Made by a program: the position numbers and the translations under genes
Origin: Pyropia yezoensis
Lineage: Eukaryota > Rhodophyta > Bangiophyceae > Bangiales > Bangiaceae
Assembly (NCBI GenBank): GCA_009829735.1
Contig: CM020618.1
Span: forward strand, 2,292,882 to 2,356,881
Direction: 5' to 3'
DNA: 64,000 nucleotides
Shown: in pieces, positions 55,668 through 64,000 of the stretch
How the letters are laid out: each line of letters starts with the position of its first letter
How positions within the stretch are numbered: position 1 is the stretch's first letter
The notes under the pieces: generated by a model
The model's input: the letters and a program-made list of their open reading frames with translations, nothing else
Told to the model about the DNA's origin: nothing
Database searches by the model: none

Positions 55668-56060
55668 GTCACACAGCGGGGAGGGACCCGAAGGACCTGG
55701 GATTGTTCTTGCCTGTGATGTTGATCCAAGGAGTCATAAAGTCTCTTTGTTTGTCAGCTCCCTTGGGACCCCTTCTTCAATGTTGACCATAGGGACCTCC
55801 TTCCGACTTAGCCGCAGAACTGGTTCAAAGGGACCCATACCAGCCCAGACGGGAAAAGGGGGGACTAAAGGGAGGGAACCGGAGTTGGGAGGGGTTCCTA
55901 TCCAAGGGGGAAGAGGTAAATCTCCATTCAAAAAATCATTATCAATAAACCCCCCCCCCCGTAGATTAGATGATGCCCCAACCTTCCCGGGTTGAACCCC
56001 TGTTGTCCTTGTTGACTCCTCCCAATGACTTGTCCCTTAGTACGTTCCATTGACGGACCA
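55668..56060. other. Convergent intergenic region of family D
   Basis: 393 bp between the antisense-gene stop and the pol stop. It contains a run of 11-12 C preceded by AATAAA (about 55943-55961). AATAAA reads on the plus strand, so it could be the poly(A) signal of the antisense gene. No coding frame is seen. Confidence 0.45.
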
Positions 56061-56325
56061 TCAGGCCCGCCCTTGTGTTTCCCTTTCAGGGTCAATAACG
56101 GGGCCACAGATCCGCACCCGGTTCAAGGTTCCATGGCCACACGGCATAGATAGCCATAAAGGGTTCCAGTTGTGCCACGGTCTCTTCCTCCCGCAGTGGG
56201 GGCTCGGTACCAACACGTTCACAGTACTGAACAACCTTAGCCCTGTCGAACTTATGGCACGATTCCCATGTGTCCTCGGACTCTGCGTACCCCCACCAGC
56301 GGACCAGGAGCCATAGGTTCCCATC
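56061..56325 (-). pseudogene. Family D pol, chromodomain end
   Basis: On the minus strand, D-G-N-L-W-L-L-V-R-W-W-G-Y followed by S-E-D-T-W-E-S and V-V-Q-Y-C-E-R-V, a chromodomain-like end closely parallel to families A and B. The preceding part of the same domain is at 63786 onward, separated by element E. Confidence 0.75.
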
Positions 56326-57172
56326 TGTGAGGAACCACCCGCACATGGGCAGCCCTCAACGTACTCGTGATGGTGTCTGCGACCCGTGCCAGCCAATAGG
56401 GCGACAGGGTGCGGGGAAGAGGATGGAGGTGATGACGGTGGTGGGTCTGGGGAAGAGGACGGCGCGACGTCGGTGGTGATCGAGAGGGTTCAAAGGGTGA
56501 AGGTCGTCTTTGGTCTGTGTCTGTGGTTGCCCTTCCGGTCTCCCCCGGTGGCGCCGACACTCACGCACTATACACTCGCGTCGGGGCACCCGAGGTGCCC
56601 CAAAGCATGCGTTTCCCCGTCGCTCCACCGGTAGGCACAAAACGGCCCAAAAACAAAGCATGGCTCTCAGAACAAAGCATGGGCGGGCGTGCGCACTAAA
56701 GGAGTGCAGCCCCAGTTTGCTCCAAACGAAGGGGTCCGGCGTGCGGCGCCTAGGGCGCCGCCCCAGCCGGCTCCAGACGCCAGTCGGCCCGAAGGTCCGA
56801 GAGGCGTGTAAGCACGATTCGATCGAGTCGGCCGAATCGGCCAGCCGGCTAGCCAGTCACATCGCTGCAATGCTGCAGCGAGGACATTTTAACGGACTCG
56901 CCAGCTATGGCAGATGTGGCTCGTCATGGGTGCTGACGGTGGCGCCTTTCGACAGGCCATGATGGGCTGTCGATGGCTGCTGTCGTGCGGCCGGCAGACA
57001 CCGTGAGACAGCGGCTGACTCATCTTGCGTCTGGAAGGTACACCGCGTCATGCTCCACAATACAAGGAGTTGATCCATGTTGCCAGGAGATGATTCGGCA
57101 GGATCTGTAAGGAGAGGTCCCAGATATTATCCCTTAAGTATTAGGCATGGGATTAGGGGGGAAATCCTGACA
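56326..57172 (-). repeat. 3' LTR of element E
   Basis: 847 bp. In element orientation it starts TGTCAGG and ends CCTCACA. In this orientation it follows a polypurine tract (AGGGGGAAAGG, 57173-57183), which sits immediately after the pol stop. Confidence 0.93.
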
Positions 57173-57182
57173 CCTTTCCCCC

Positions 57183-60100
57183 TTAGGACGTGCGTCGAAG
57201 GAAGGCGTTGAGAACCTCAGGTGCGTTGTCGAGGTCTTGCGTGGTTAGCCAGGTGTTCTCACTGACATCGCAGCCTTTCCACTTGACCAGGTACTGCAGT
57301 CGTCCACGGCGTTTTCGTGACCGAATAATGGAGTCCACTTCGTACTCAACCGATCCGTCCGGAAATGCTACCGGAGCTGGAGCGGGAGAAAGTCGTCCAT
57401 ACGGATTAGCGTTGTACGGCTTGAGTAGACTGGCGTGAAAGGCGTTGTGCACCTTTCGATCAAGGACTGCTTGAGGCAGATCCAGACGGAACGTAACATC
57501 ATTGATGTTTTCAGTGACTCGATATGGTCCCGAAAACTTGGGCATCAACTTGCGAGCGCCCTGGAAGGCGTCCGGCATAAGGTTCTTGGTGCTCAGGAGC
57601 ACGAGGTCGTCGACAGCGATCGTACATGGTCGGCGTCGACGGTTGGCGTACGCCGAGCGCGTCTCATTGGCCTTCTTGATAGCGGTAATGGCAGTCTCCT
57701 GAGCTTTTTGCAGACTGCTTAGCCAATCTGAGACTGCTGGTAGTTTCGATTCCTTTCTCTCGACGATGTCGACAGGTACTGTCCTTGGCTCAAAGCCGTA
57801 GTTCAGGAAGAATGGGGAGTACGTCGTGACCGCATTGGGTGACCGGTTGTAAGCTACTTCTGCAGCAACAAGGAAGAGGTCCCAATCACCGTGATGATGG
57901 TTCACGAAGTTTCGCAGGATTTCTTCAATCTTCTTGTTCATGATCTCGGTTTGTCCGTCCGTCTGGGGATGATAGGCTGAAGATGCCTTGATCTTGACCT
58001 TGAGAATTTCGGTGAGCGACAGCCAGAAGTTGGAGAAGAAGATACGGTCTCGGTCGCAGACGACGTCGGATGGTAGACCGTGATGACGGTTGACGTGATC
58101 ATGGTAGAGTTGCGCTACGACTGGTGCAGTACAGTCGGGCTTCATTGGTGCTAGTCGAATTATCTTCGACAGTCTGTCCACAATGACGTAAATGCCATTG
58201 TGGCCCCTTTGGGTCAGTGGAAGAGGGGTGATAAAGACCATGGAGACACTTGCCCGTCGTTGGTTCGGTGGATCTAGTGGTTTGAGGTGACCCAGAGGTG
58301 AATGGGTGCCAGCTTTGTTCCGCTGGCACAAATCACATGATTGTACGTATCTTTGGATGTCCTTCCGCATTGTCTTCCAGTAGTATTTGGAAGCAATAGC
58401 GTTGGTGGTTTTCTTAACTCCCATATGTCCTTGGCTTGGGATGTCGTGGTAGTCATGGAGTGGTCTTTGGCGTAGAGTACCAACGGGGATGCACGTACGG
58501 TCACCTCGTTTCAACAACCTCATGTAAAGCCGGTAAGGAGATACCGGGTCTTTGACTAGGTCGGCAAACTCGGGATCCGCGTTGTACTCTTGGTCTAGGG
58601 TGGCAAGGTCTTGATCACTTTGGCTTATGGTCATGAGGTTGTTGATTTCAGTTTTCTTGGGTAGGCTTTCGATGGTCTTGGTTAGCACGCGACTAAGGAG
58701 ATCTTGATTGGGAGCGTGCTTATCGGGGGCGTCTTGTGGTTGCCTTGAAAGAGCATCAGCTACGGGGTTGGAAGTGCCCTTGATGGGGATGATCTTGAAA
58801 TCGAATTGCTCCAACAGCTCTTGCCACTTGACTTGGCGGTCGTTGAGCTTCTCTTGGGTTTTCAAGTACCTTAGGGACTCATGGTCGGTGTGCACCTCGA
58901 ACGACCTTCCATGGAGGTAGCAGCGCCAGTGTCGAATGGCTTGTACAACTGCGAGCAGTTCGCGCTCACGGATACTGTAGCGCTGTTCGTGGATGTTCAG
59001 CGTCAATGAGAAGTAGGCCACTGGGCGTCGTCCTTTTCCGTCATCTTGTTCAAGGAGAGCGCCAACAGCATACCCACTGGCATCTGTGGAGACGAAGATT
59101 GGGTACCTCTTGTCGAATGGCCTCAGTACTGGTGCACTTGTCGTCAGGGTTTGTAGTTGCTCAAAAGCCTTCTGGGCGTCAGAGTTCCATTCGAAGTCGA
59201 CGTTTCCAGTAAGCCTTGTGAGGGGTGCAGCCACGGATGCCATTCCCTTAATAAATCGACGATAGAAGTTGACCATGCCGAGGAAAGATTGCACATCTTT
59301 TTTGCTCTGTGGCGTTGCCCATGATCGAATGGCTTGGACCTTGTAGTCCTCCATAGAGAAGCCTTCGTTGGAAATGACATGGCCGAGGTACTCCACAGTT
59401 GTTCGCGCAAATTGGCATTTGCTGAGTTTGACGTAGAGCTTATGCTCTCGCAGCTTGTCCAGGGCTTGCCTTAGGTGCTTTAGATGATCTTCGTAAGCTT
59501 CACTGTTTACCAGGATGTCGTCGAGGTAGACGCAGATAAACTCGTAGAGATAGGGTCGGAAGACGTCATTCATTAGGTTCATGAAGACCGCGGGGGCATT
59601 TGTTAGCCCAAAGGGTAGCACGGTAAATTCGTAGAACCCGTATTTTGTTCGGAACGCCGTCAGTGGGATAGTATCAGGGTCAAGCCGGACCTGGTGGTAA
59701 CCTGATCGGAGGTCGATCTTCGTGAAGTACTTGGCCTTTCGCAGTTGGTCGAAGATGTCGTCAATTCTTGGTAAGGGATATGCGTTCTTGATAGTGGCTT
59801 TGTTCAATGCTCGATAATCGATGCATATTCGCCAGCCACCGTCCTTCTTTGCGGCAAAGAGTACAGAAGAGCCCCACGGTGAGGCACTTGGTTGGATGAA
59901 CCCCTTTCGTATGAGGGTTGCAAGTTGTGTCTTGAGTTCATCGAGTTCCCATTCAGATAGGCGATAAATGCCACTGCGACGTGGTTGAGCGTCCTCCGTA
60001 AGCTTGACGCTAAACTTGTGACTGCGTTCAGGAGGAATTCCATCGGGAAGCTCTTCCGGGAAGACGTCGGCGTACTCGTTGAGAATCTCTTGGACGTCAT

Positions 60101-60644
60101 TCTTGTCTTCAGCTTCTCCCATTTTGATCACATTGATGTCAAAGGTGCTGGAAGGATCTTCGGATTGCAGGTAAATGGCGAAGACAGGAACTTTTTGAAT
60201 AAGGTCCTTGGCGAGGCGTTGCCTACTAATCAGGCCATGGGGTTTCTTGAGGGAGGCAGCGATGGAGATGTTCTTTTGGTTAAACTTGAAGGAGATCTTG
60301 TTCTTCTTGTTGTTGATTTTGGCGTCCTTGTCGTCACGCCATTTCTTTCCGAGGATGATGTCATACGCACTTAGGTCGCATACAGCAAACCGAAGACGTT
60401 CTTGGTATGGGCCGATGAGAATCTCTAAGGGTTCAATGGTCTCTGCGAGGACGTGGGAGCGACCATCGGGCATGTTAGCCGCGAAGTCCGTTTCTTTCGT
60501 GGTCACATTCAGGGTATTCACGAGGCGCCTTGATACGACGTTAATGGGAGATCCGTCGTCAAACAGCACCTTAACAAGATGTCCATTGACAGAGGCAGTA
60601 GAAAGCAGAAGCCCGAGACGCGGGTCTTCAAATGGTGACGACAT
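57183..60644 (-). CDS. pol: Pol polyprotein, element E
   Basis: 1153 residues from the first ATG (M-S-S-P-F-E-D-P); the frame is open further upstream, toward the gag end. A retropepsin-type protease region is near residue 25-100. Reverse transcriptase has I-D-Y-R-A-L-N, F-T-K-I-D-L-R-S-G-Y and the catalytic Y-L-D-D-I near 372. RNase H has S-T-D-A-S-G-Y near 518 and R-E-R-E-L-L-A. The integrase zinc domain has H-D-I-P-S-Q-G-H-M-G and C-D-L-C-Q-R-N near 735-775. The integrase core includes S-A-Y-H-P-Q-T-D-G-Q-T-E. A strand module (F-S-G-P-Y-R-V) precedes a C-terminal chromodomain (Y-E-V-D-S-I-I, Y-L-V-K-W-K-G, T-W-L-T) in the last ~55 residues. Pol and Gag are in different frames; frameshift or re-initiation is usual in the family. 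It reverse-transcribes and integrates the element. Confidence 0.93.
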   Translation of the reverse strand: MSSPFEDPRLGLLLSTASVNGHLVKVLFDDGSPINVVSRRLVNTLNVTTKETDFAANMPDGRSHVLAETIEPLEILIGPYQERLRFAVCDLSAYDIILGKKWRDDKDAKINNKKNKISFKFNQKNISIAASLKKPHGLISRQRLAKDLIQKVPVFAIYLQSEDPSSTFDINVIKMGEAEDKNDVQEILNEYADVFPEELPDGIPPERSHKFSVKLTEDAQPRRSGIYRLSEWELDELKTQLATLIRKGFIQPSASPWGSSVLFAAKKDGGWRICIDYRALNKATIKNAYPLPRIDDIFDQLRKAKYFTKIDLRSGYHQVRLDPDTIPLTAFRTKYGFYEFTVLPFGLTNAPAVFMNLMNDVFRPYLYEFICVYLDDILVNSEAYEDHLKHLRQALDKLREHKLYVKLSKCQFARTTVEYLGHVISNEGFSMEDYKVQAIRSWATPQSKKDVQSFLGMVNFYRRFIKGMASVAAPLTRLTGNVDFEWNSDAQKAFEQLQTLTTSAPVLRPFDKRYPIFVSTDASGYAVGALLEQDDGKGRRPVAYFSLTLNIHEQRYSIRERELLAVVQAIRHWRCYLHGRSFEVHTDHESLRYLKTQEKLNDRQVKWQELLEQFDFKIIPIKGTSNPVADALSRQPQDAPDKHAPNQDLLSRVLTKTIESLPKKTEINNLMTISQSDQDLATLDQEYNADPEFADLVKDPVSPYRLYMRLLKRGDRTCIPVGTLRQRPLHDYHDIPSQGHMGVKKTTNAIASKYYWKTMRKDIQRYVQSCDLCQRNKAGTHSPLGHLKPLDPPNQRRASVSMVFITPLPLTQRGHNGIYVIVDRLSKIIRLAPMKPDCTAPVVAQLYHDHVNRHHGLPSDVVCDRDRIFFSNFWLSLTEILKVKIKASSAYHPQTDGQTEIMNKKIEEILRNFVNHHHGDWDLFLVAAEVAYNRSPNAVTTYSPFFLNYGFEPRTVPVDIVERKESKLPAVSDWLSSLQKAQETAITAIKKANETRSAYANRRRRPCTIAVDDLVLLSTKNLMPDAFQGARKLMPKFSGPYRVTENINDVTFRLDLPQAVLDRKVHNAFHASLLKPYNANPYGRLSPAPAPVAFPDGSVEYEVDSIIRSRKRRGRLQYLVKWKGCDVSENTWLTTQDLDNAPEVLNAFLRRTS

Positions 60645-60697
60645 GTTTTCAGGAACCGAAGAAGCGTCTGGCACCGGTTTTGATGACGGTTGCTGCT

Positions 60698-61567
60698 TCA
60701 GTTCCGCTGGCCTTTTGGGCAGTCCTTGGCCATATGTCCTTTCTCACGGCAGCGGAGGCAGAGGCCTTCACGCATGCAGCGCTGACGCTCTTCAGGCGTG
60801 AGTTTCTCGACTTTGATGCTGGAGATTTCCATGGGAATGACACCCGTCGTGGATGGCCTCGCAGATGTGCCGCCGAGGTGCGTCGAGGCACCAGCCTTGG
60901 CAGCCTCCACGCGCAGAGCGTCAGTCGTGACAGATTCAAGATCCGAGTAGGACTTGAGACAAAGAGCCTGCCAGATGTCCCGCTTCAAGCCTCGGGTGTA
61001 GCGGTCAATCTTCTCGGCTTCCGTGATGTCAGGGATGTCCAAGAGGACGCTCAGAAGCGTCCTGTTGAACGTTCCGACGTCTTTGATTTGGCGCCACGAG
61101 TGCAGCTTGTCTCGTGCCGCTTGTGTCTTGTTCAGTGGACTGAAGCGGCGAATTAGAGCAGAACGGAAGGATTCCCAGTTCGGGACAGCTGTAGTCTGAC
61201 TGTAGACCTTCCACCAGTCGAACGCTTCGCCGTCGAGGAAGGTGCAAGCAGTACTGCACGCATCGTCGGGGTCACTCAGTCGCACATAGAAATCCATATG
61301 CGAGCACCACGCTTCAACCGTCCCAGGTTTACCGGAGAAAGCCACGGGTTTGTTCGGCCTCGCGGATTTCATGCCACTAGTAGTGGCCCTGGCCTTGGCT
61401 TCGGACAGTTGCTGCTTAGCGTCGGCTAGTTCCATCTTATGAGCCTCGAGTTGTTCGCTCATTTGCGCGACAAACGCTGTAAGCTGGGTCCAAGCTTCCA
61501 TGGTCGGTGCGTTCGAGCCCGAGCCCGGATTGGCCGGGTTGACACCCCCTGGGATTGGTGCATCCAT
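60698..61567 (-). CDS. gag: Gag protein, element E
   Basis: 289 residues from M-D-A-P-I-P-G-G. A coiled-coil helix (E-Q-L-E-A-H-K-M-E-L-A) lies near residues 35-60. The retrotransposon-gag capsid domain follows at about 75-200, with W-C-S-H-M-D-F-Y, F-D-W-W-K and F-N-R-T-L-L-S-V-L-L-D-I-P. One CCHC knuckle, C-L-R-C-R-E-K-G-H-M-A-K-D-C, is near the C-terminus. It is much shorter than the family A and C Gags and lacks their G-N-E end and low-complexity N-termini, which supports a separate lineage. It assembles particles and binds RNA. Confidence 0.92.
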   Translation of the reverse strand: MDAPIPGGVNPANPGSGSNAPTMEAWTQLTAFVAQMSEQLEAHKMELADAKQQLSEAKARATTSGMKSARPNKPVAFSGKPGTVEAWCSHMDFYVRLSDPDDACSTACTFLDGEAFDWWKVYSQTTAVPNWESFRSALIRRFSPLNKTQAARDKLHSWRQIKDVGTFNRTLLSVLLDIPDITEAEKIDRYTRGLKRDIWQALCLKSYSDLESVTTDALRVEAAKAGASTHLGGTSARPSTTGVIPMEISSIKVEKLTPEERQRCMREGLCLRCREKGHMAKDCPKGQRN

Positions 61568-61913
61568 GGTGTCTTGGGTTCAACTCCGAGGCAAACAAAC
61601 TTACAACCCAGATTTCACAAGACTTGCTTGGGGAGGACCCCAAGGAAGATCTCGGAGATGTGGGATAGGAGTTTGTCTGCAGCAGTAGTGGTGTACACAA
61701 TTTGGATAAGTGCTGCGCTAGTTGCTGCAACGTTTTAAATGATGTACAGCACTACTTCGAGAAGCACAAGAAATTCGGTTGAAATCACACAAACGGATTA
61801 TTCAGAAGCGTCCGTGCACAGGCCCGAGTCGGGTGGTGTCGGATTTCCAAGCGGGGGGATCAATGGGGGAAAATCGGGCTCCTAGGCCAGATCCAGGGGC
61901 GTGTCAACAGGTG
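61568..61913. other. Element E leader between zinc-finger frame and gag
   Basis: About 350 non-coding bases. No ORF or RNA motif is recognised. The stretch is less GC-rich than its surroundings and includes A/T-rich blocks near 61690-61800 before the gag start. Confidence 0.5.
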
Positions 61914-62693
61914 TCAATCGGTGCGGCGCGCCAGCGTGCGGTGATGATCCTTGCCACGTGTGTGCCGCTCGAAATGTTCCACCGACTCAAATTCGCGACC
62001 GCAGGGTTCGCAACGGGGAAGGGTGTCCGGGCGGTAAATTACGTATCGGTGGCGACGGGATCCGCGGTGATCACGCAGCACAGTGAGGCTGTTGCACCGC
62101 ACACCGCACGGATTGCAAAGGAATTTCCGTTGCGCCCCACGGTGGCTCTTGGCAATTCGGCGTTGCTCACGCTGCTCAACCGCGCGCGCGGTGGTTGGCT
62201 TGATGTGACCAATCACCGGTGGTGGCGGGGCGGTGTAACGGCGCCCAGATTCTTGGGGGGGCAGTAACAGGCGACAGTTGACGCGGCCTGCCGTGTCCTT
62301 GGTGGCAGGGCCCTTGCCCTTGCCCGAGAGGGGGGGCTTGGGTGCGGCCCGGCCCGCCGAGGCGAGGCGGACTGGGACCGCCGGGGTAGGAATCGAGTGG
62401 GCGCCCGCCGGGGGGTTGTGTGCTCTTGGGCGGGCGTGTGCCTGCGGGGAGCCGCGTGCCGACGGGGGGCCGCGTGCCGACGGGGGGCCGCGTGCCGACG
62501 GACCGTGGGCCGTGAAGGCGCCACGGGTCGTCGGGGGTGCGCGGACCGTCGGGGGTGCGCGGATCGTCGAGGGTGTGCGTACCGGGGGGGTGCCACGGGA
62601 CGTGGACCCGGTATCGCGCGCCGAGGCCGCCGAGGATGTCGGGCCGGCCGCCAGTGCTGAGGAAGAGTATTCCGAATCTGATGTGGATCTCAC
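61914..62693 (-). CDS. Zinc-finger accessory protein of element E
   Basis: About 259 codons open on the element's sense strand, upstream of gag. The N-terminal ~60% is low-complexity Pro/Ala/Arg/Ser with G-P-P-S-A-R repeats. The C-terminus has two fingers of spacing C-x2-C-x12-H-x5-H: C-N-P-C...H-R-G-S-R-R-H and C-E-P-C...H-T-R-G-K-D-H. That is the U1/matrin-type pattern found in proteins that bind RNA or double-stranded RNA. No ATG lies in the open frame. A pyrimidine tract followed by CCCAG just upstream could be a splice acceptor, so the start may be spliced in; this is inference. It may be a captured host domain. Confidence 0.5.
   Translation of the reverse strand: MRSTSDSEYSSSALAAGPTSSAASARDTGSTSRGTPPVRTPSTIRAPPTVRAPPTTRGAFTAHGPSARGPPSARGPPSARGSPQAHARPRAHNPPAGAHSIPTPAVPVRLASAGRAAPKPPLSGKGKGPATKDTAGRVNCRLLLPPQESGRRYTAPPPPVIGHIKPTTARAVEQREQRRIAKSHRGAQRKFLCNPCGVRCNSLTVLRDHRGSRRHRYVIYRPDTLPRCEPCGREFESVEHFERHTRGKDHHRTLARRTD
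62451..62580. repeat. 18-bp tandem repeats inside the zinc-finger frame
   Basis: Three 18-bp units (GCCGCGTGCCGACGGGGG type) at 62451-62503 encode G-P-P-S-A-R on the minus strand. A second 18-bp set at about 62526-62580 encodes R-A-P-P-T-V/I-like units. The multiple-of-three unit length keeps the frame. Confidence 0.7.
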
Positions 62694-62933
62694 TGGGATT
62701 CAACAATCGGTTGACCAAAAGAAAAATTCCGTGAAAAGAAAAACCACAAGGGTTGTGTCAAGAAATTGTTCGTTCGGTGTGATTCGTGGAACCCGCTACG
62801 TTCGTATTACAATGCCCGTGGCAAGCCGAACGTAGGGGGCAACACGACTGCACAATCGCAGGGAGAGCCAAATCAAAAACGGAATCGCAAGTCACCGCCA
62901 GGTAGAAAAGCCAAACTATCTGAAGCTACCACA
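62694..62933 (-). other. Element E 5' leader with primer-binding site
   Basis: Directly inside the 5' LTR, on the minus strand, lies TGGTAGCTTCAGATAG (about 62917-62932), two bases from the LTR edge. It begins like the initiator-methionine primer sites of many retroelements (TGGTAGC) and differs from the site of families A-C. The remaining leader is AT-richer than the rest of the window. Confidence 0.65.
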
Positions 62934-63780
62934 TGTGAGGAACCACCCGCACATGGGCAGCCCTCAACGTACTCGTGACGGTGTCAGCGACCCGTGCCAG
63001 CCAATAGGGCGACAGGGTGCGGGGAAGAGGATGGAGGTGGTGACGGTGGTGGGTCTGGGGAAGAGGACGGCGCGACGTCGGTGGTGATCGAGAGGGTTCA
63101 AAGGGTGAAGGTCGTCTTTGGTCTGTGTCTGTGGTTGCCCGTCCGGTCTCCCCCGGTAGCGCCGACACTCACGCACTATATAATCGCGTCGGGGCACCCG
63201 AGGTGCCCCAAAGCATGCGTTTCCCCGTCGCTCCACCGGTAGGCACAAAACGGCCCAAAAACAAAGCATGGCTCTCAGAACAAAGCATGGGCGGGCGTGC
63301 GCACTAAAGGAGTGCAGCCCCAGTTTGCCCCAAACGAAGGGGTCCGGCGTGCGGCGCCTAGGGCGCCGCCCCAGCCGGCTCCAGACGCCAGTCGGCCCGA
63401 AGGTCCGAGAGGCGTGTAAGCACGATTCGATCGAGTCGGCCGAATCGGCCAGCCGGCTAGCCAGTCACATCGCTGCAATGCTGCAGCGAGGACATTTTAA
63501 CGGACTCGCCAGCTGTGGCAGATGTGGCTCGTCATGGGTGCTGACGGTGGCGCCTTTCGACAGGCCATGATGGGCTGTCGATGGCTGCTGTCGTGCGGCC
63601 GGCAGACACCGTGAGACAGCGGCTGACTCATCTTGCGTCTGGAAGGTACACCGCGTCATGCCCCACAATACAAGGAGTTGATCCATGTTGCCAGGAGTTG
63701 ATTCGGCAGGATCTGTAAGGAGAGGTCCCAGATATTATCCCTTAAGTATTAGGCATGGGATTAGGGGGGAAATCCTTACA
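62934..63780 (-). repeat. 5' LTR of element E
   Basis: 847 bp. In element orientation it begins TGTAAGG and ends CCTCACA. A TATATAA-like stretch near 63176-63183 is a candidate core promoter (TATATTATA on one strand). It is flanked outside by the duplication CCATC. Confidence 0.93.
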
Positions 63781-63785
63781 CCATC

Positions 63786-64000
63786 ACTGTCCCGGTCGTG
63801 GCCCACAAAATGTTCCCAGACAAAAGGGGTGCCTGAGTCTTCGTAGTCCATAGGTACAACCGGGTCTTGTGGCCCGTGTGAACGGGACGTGGAGTCAGTG
63901 TGTCCAGCAGGCGTGGGTGCCCGGGCCACATGGTCACTGCCTACCCTATCAAGGATCCCCTCGACCAGAACCGTGAATGTGTGCCCGTCCCGGTCCACGA
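63786..64000 (-). pseudogene. Family D pol, segment before the chromodomain
   Basis: The minus strand reads D-R-D-G-H-T-F-T-V-L-V-E-G, R-V-G-S-D-H-V-A-R-A-P and W-E-H-F-V-G-H-D-R-D-S-D-G. This parallels family B's strand module (R-V-S-S-D-H-V-T-R-A-P) and the start of its chromodomain. It continues beyond the window edge and, past element E, at 56325. No other break is visible in this short piece. Confidence 0.72.

Larger units (their letters stand above)
54202..56325 (-). mobile_element. Family D Ty3/gypsy element, part 1 (minus strand)
   Basis: In element orientation (minus strand) this holds the end of pol (chromodomain, 56061-56325) and the convergent antisense gene (54202-55667, plus strand). 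It is truncated on the left by the family A LTR. On the right it is split by element E and resumes at 63786. No family D LTR is in the window. Confidence 0.75.
56326..63780 (-). mobile_element. Element E: complete Ty3/gypsy chromovirus-type element (7.5 kb)
   Basis: Minus-strand element with two 847-bp LTRs, a primer site, an extra zinc-finger frame, gag, pol and a polypurine tract. The target duplication CCATC flanks it (56321-56325 and 63781-63785) and it splits a family D pol. The LTRs have equal length and differ at about a dozen positions by eye (~1.4%), so it is young. Gag and pol frames are uninterrupted, and it looks whole in structure. It lacks the antisense gene of families A-D. Confidence 0.95.

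Noticed and set aside
1-64000. CRISPR arrays, rRNA, tRNA genes, bacterial operons.
   Set aside because: No repeat-spacer pattern, no rRNA-like or cloverleaf sequence, and no ribosome-binding-site spacing. The elements are of eukaryotic type.

Overview
GC-rich eukaryotic nuclear DNA, made almost wholly of transposable elements. No host housekeeping gene, rRNA, tRNA or CRISPR was found. The dominant sequence is Ty3/gypsy (Metaviridae) LTR retrotransposons whose Pol proteins end in chromodomain-like segments. There is also one PIF/Harbinger-type DNA transposon with a plant-transposase-type catalytic core. The composition and element mix suggest a GC-rich alga or similar protist; a red seaweed of the Porphyra/Pyropia kind is a guess, not a determination. 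A run of exactly 500 N (43700-44199) is a scaffold gap, and the sequence on its two sides does not continue one element.

Layout. 1-1971 is the 3' end of a family C element, whose LTR abuts a family A fragment (1972-5147). 5148-8014 holds a foldback or MITE-like unit, a strong hairpin and a Harbinger transposase pseudogene. 8015-9812 is a family A 5' end with an inverted internal segment. At 9813 a family B LTR starts. It is split by an almost complete family A element (10237-19474) flanked by the 5-bp duplication GTGTG, and family B copy 1 then runs to 27119. Family B copy 2 (27120-33665) lies inside copy 1's antisense gene. Family C (33666 to the gap) lies inside copy 2 and has uninterrupted gag and pol. 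After the gap come family B copy 3 (44200-51189), a family A 3' end (51190-54201) and family D (54202-56325 and 63786-64000, minus strand). Family D is split by element E (56326-63780, minus strand, duplication CCATC), which has two 847-bp LTRs and open gag and pol frames.

The most interesting system: families A, B, C and D each carry an extra gene between pol and the 3' LTR on the opposite strand, converging on pol. The four antisense proteins appear to share a core (a V-E-x-P-x-G or similar turn, an aromatic/F-G-S region, a W/L-rich helix, then an L-P motif). In family A the gene stays open for more than 600 codons in two copies. Families A, B and C also share one primer-binding site and a Gag C-terminus ending in G-N-E. 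Element E is of a different lineage: it has another primer site, no antisense gene, and an extra sense-strand frame upstream of gag that encodes two U1-type C2H2 zinc fingers.

Genes and elements of retroviral kind are treated as fossils: family, parts, nesting and approximate state are given, but not their individual lesions.
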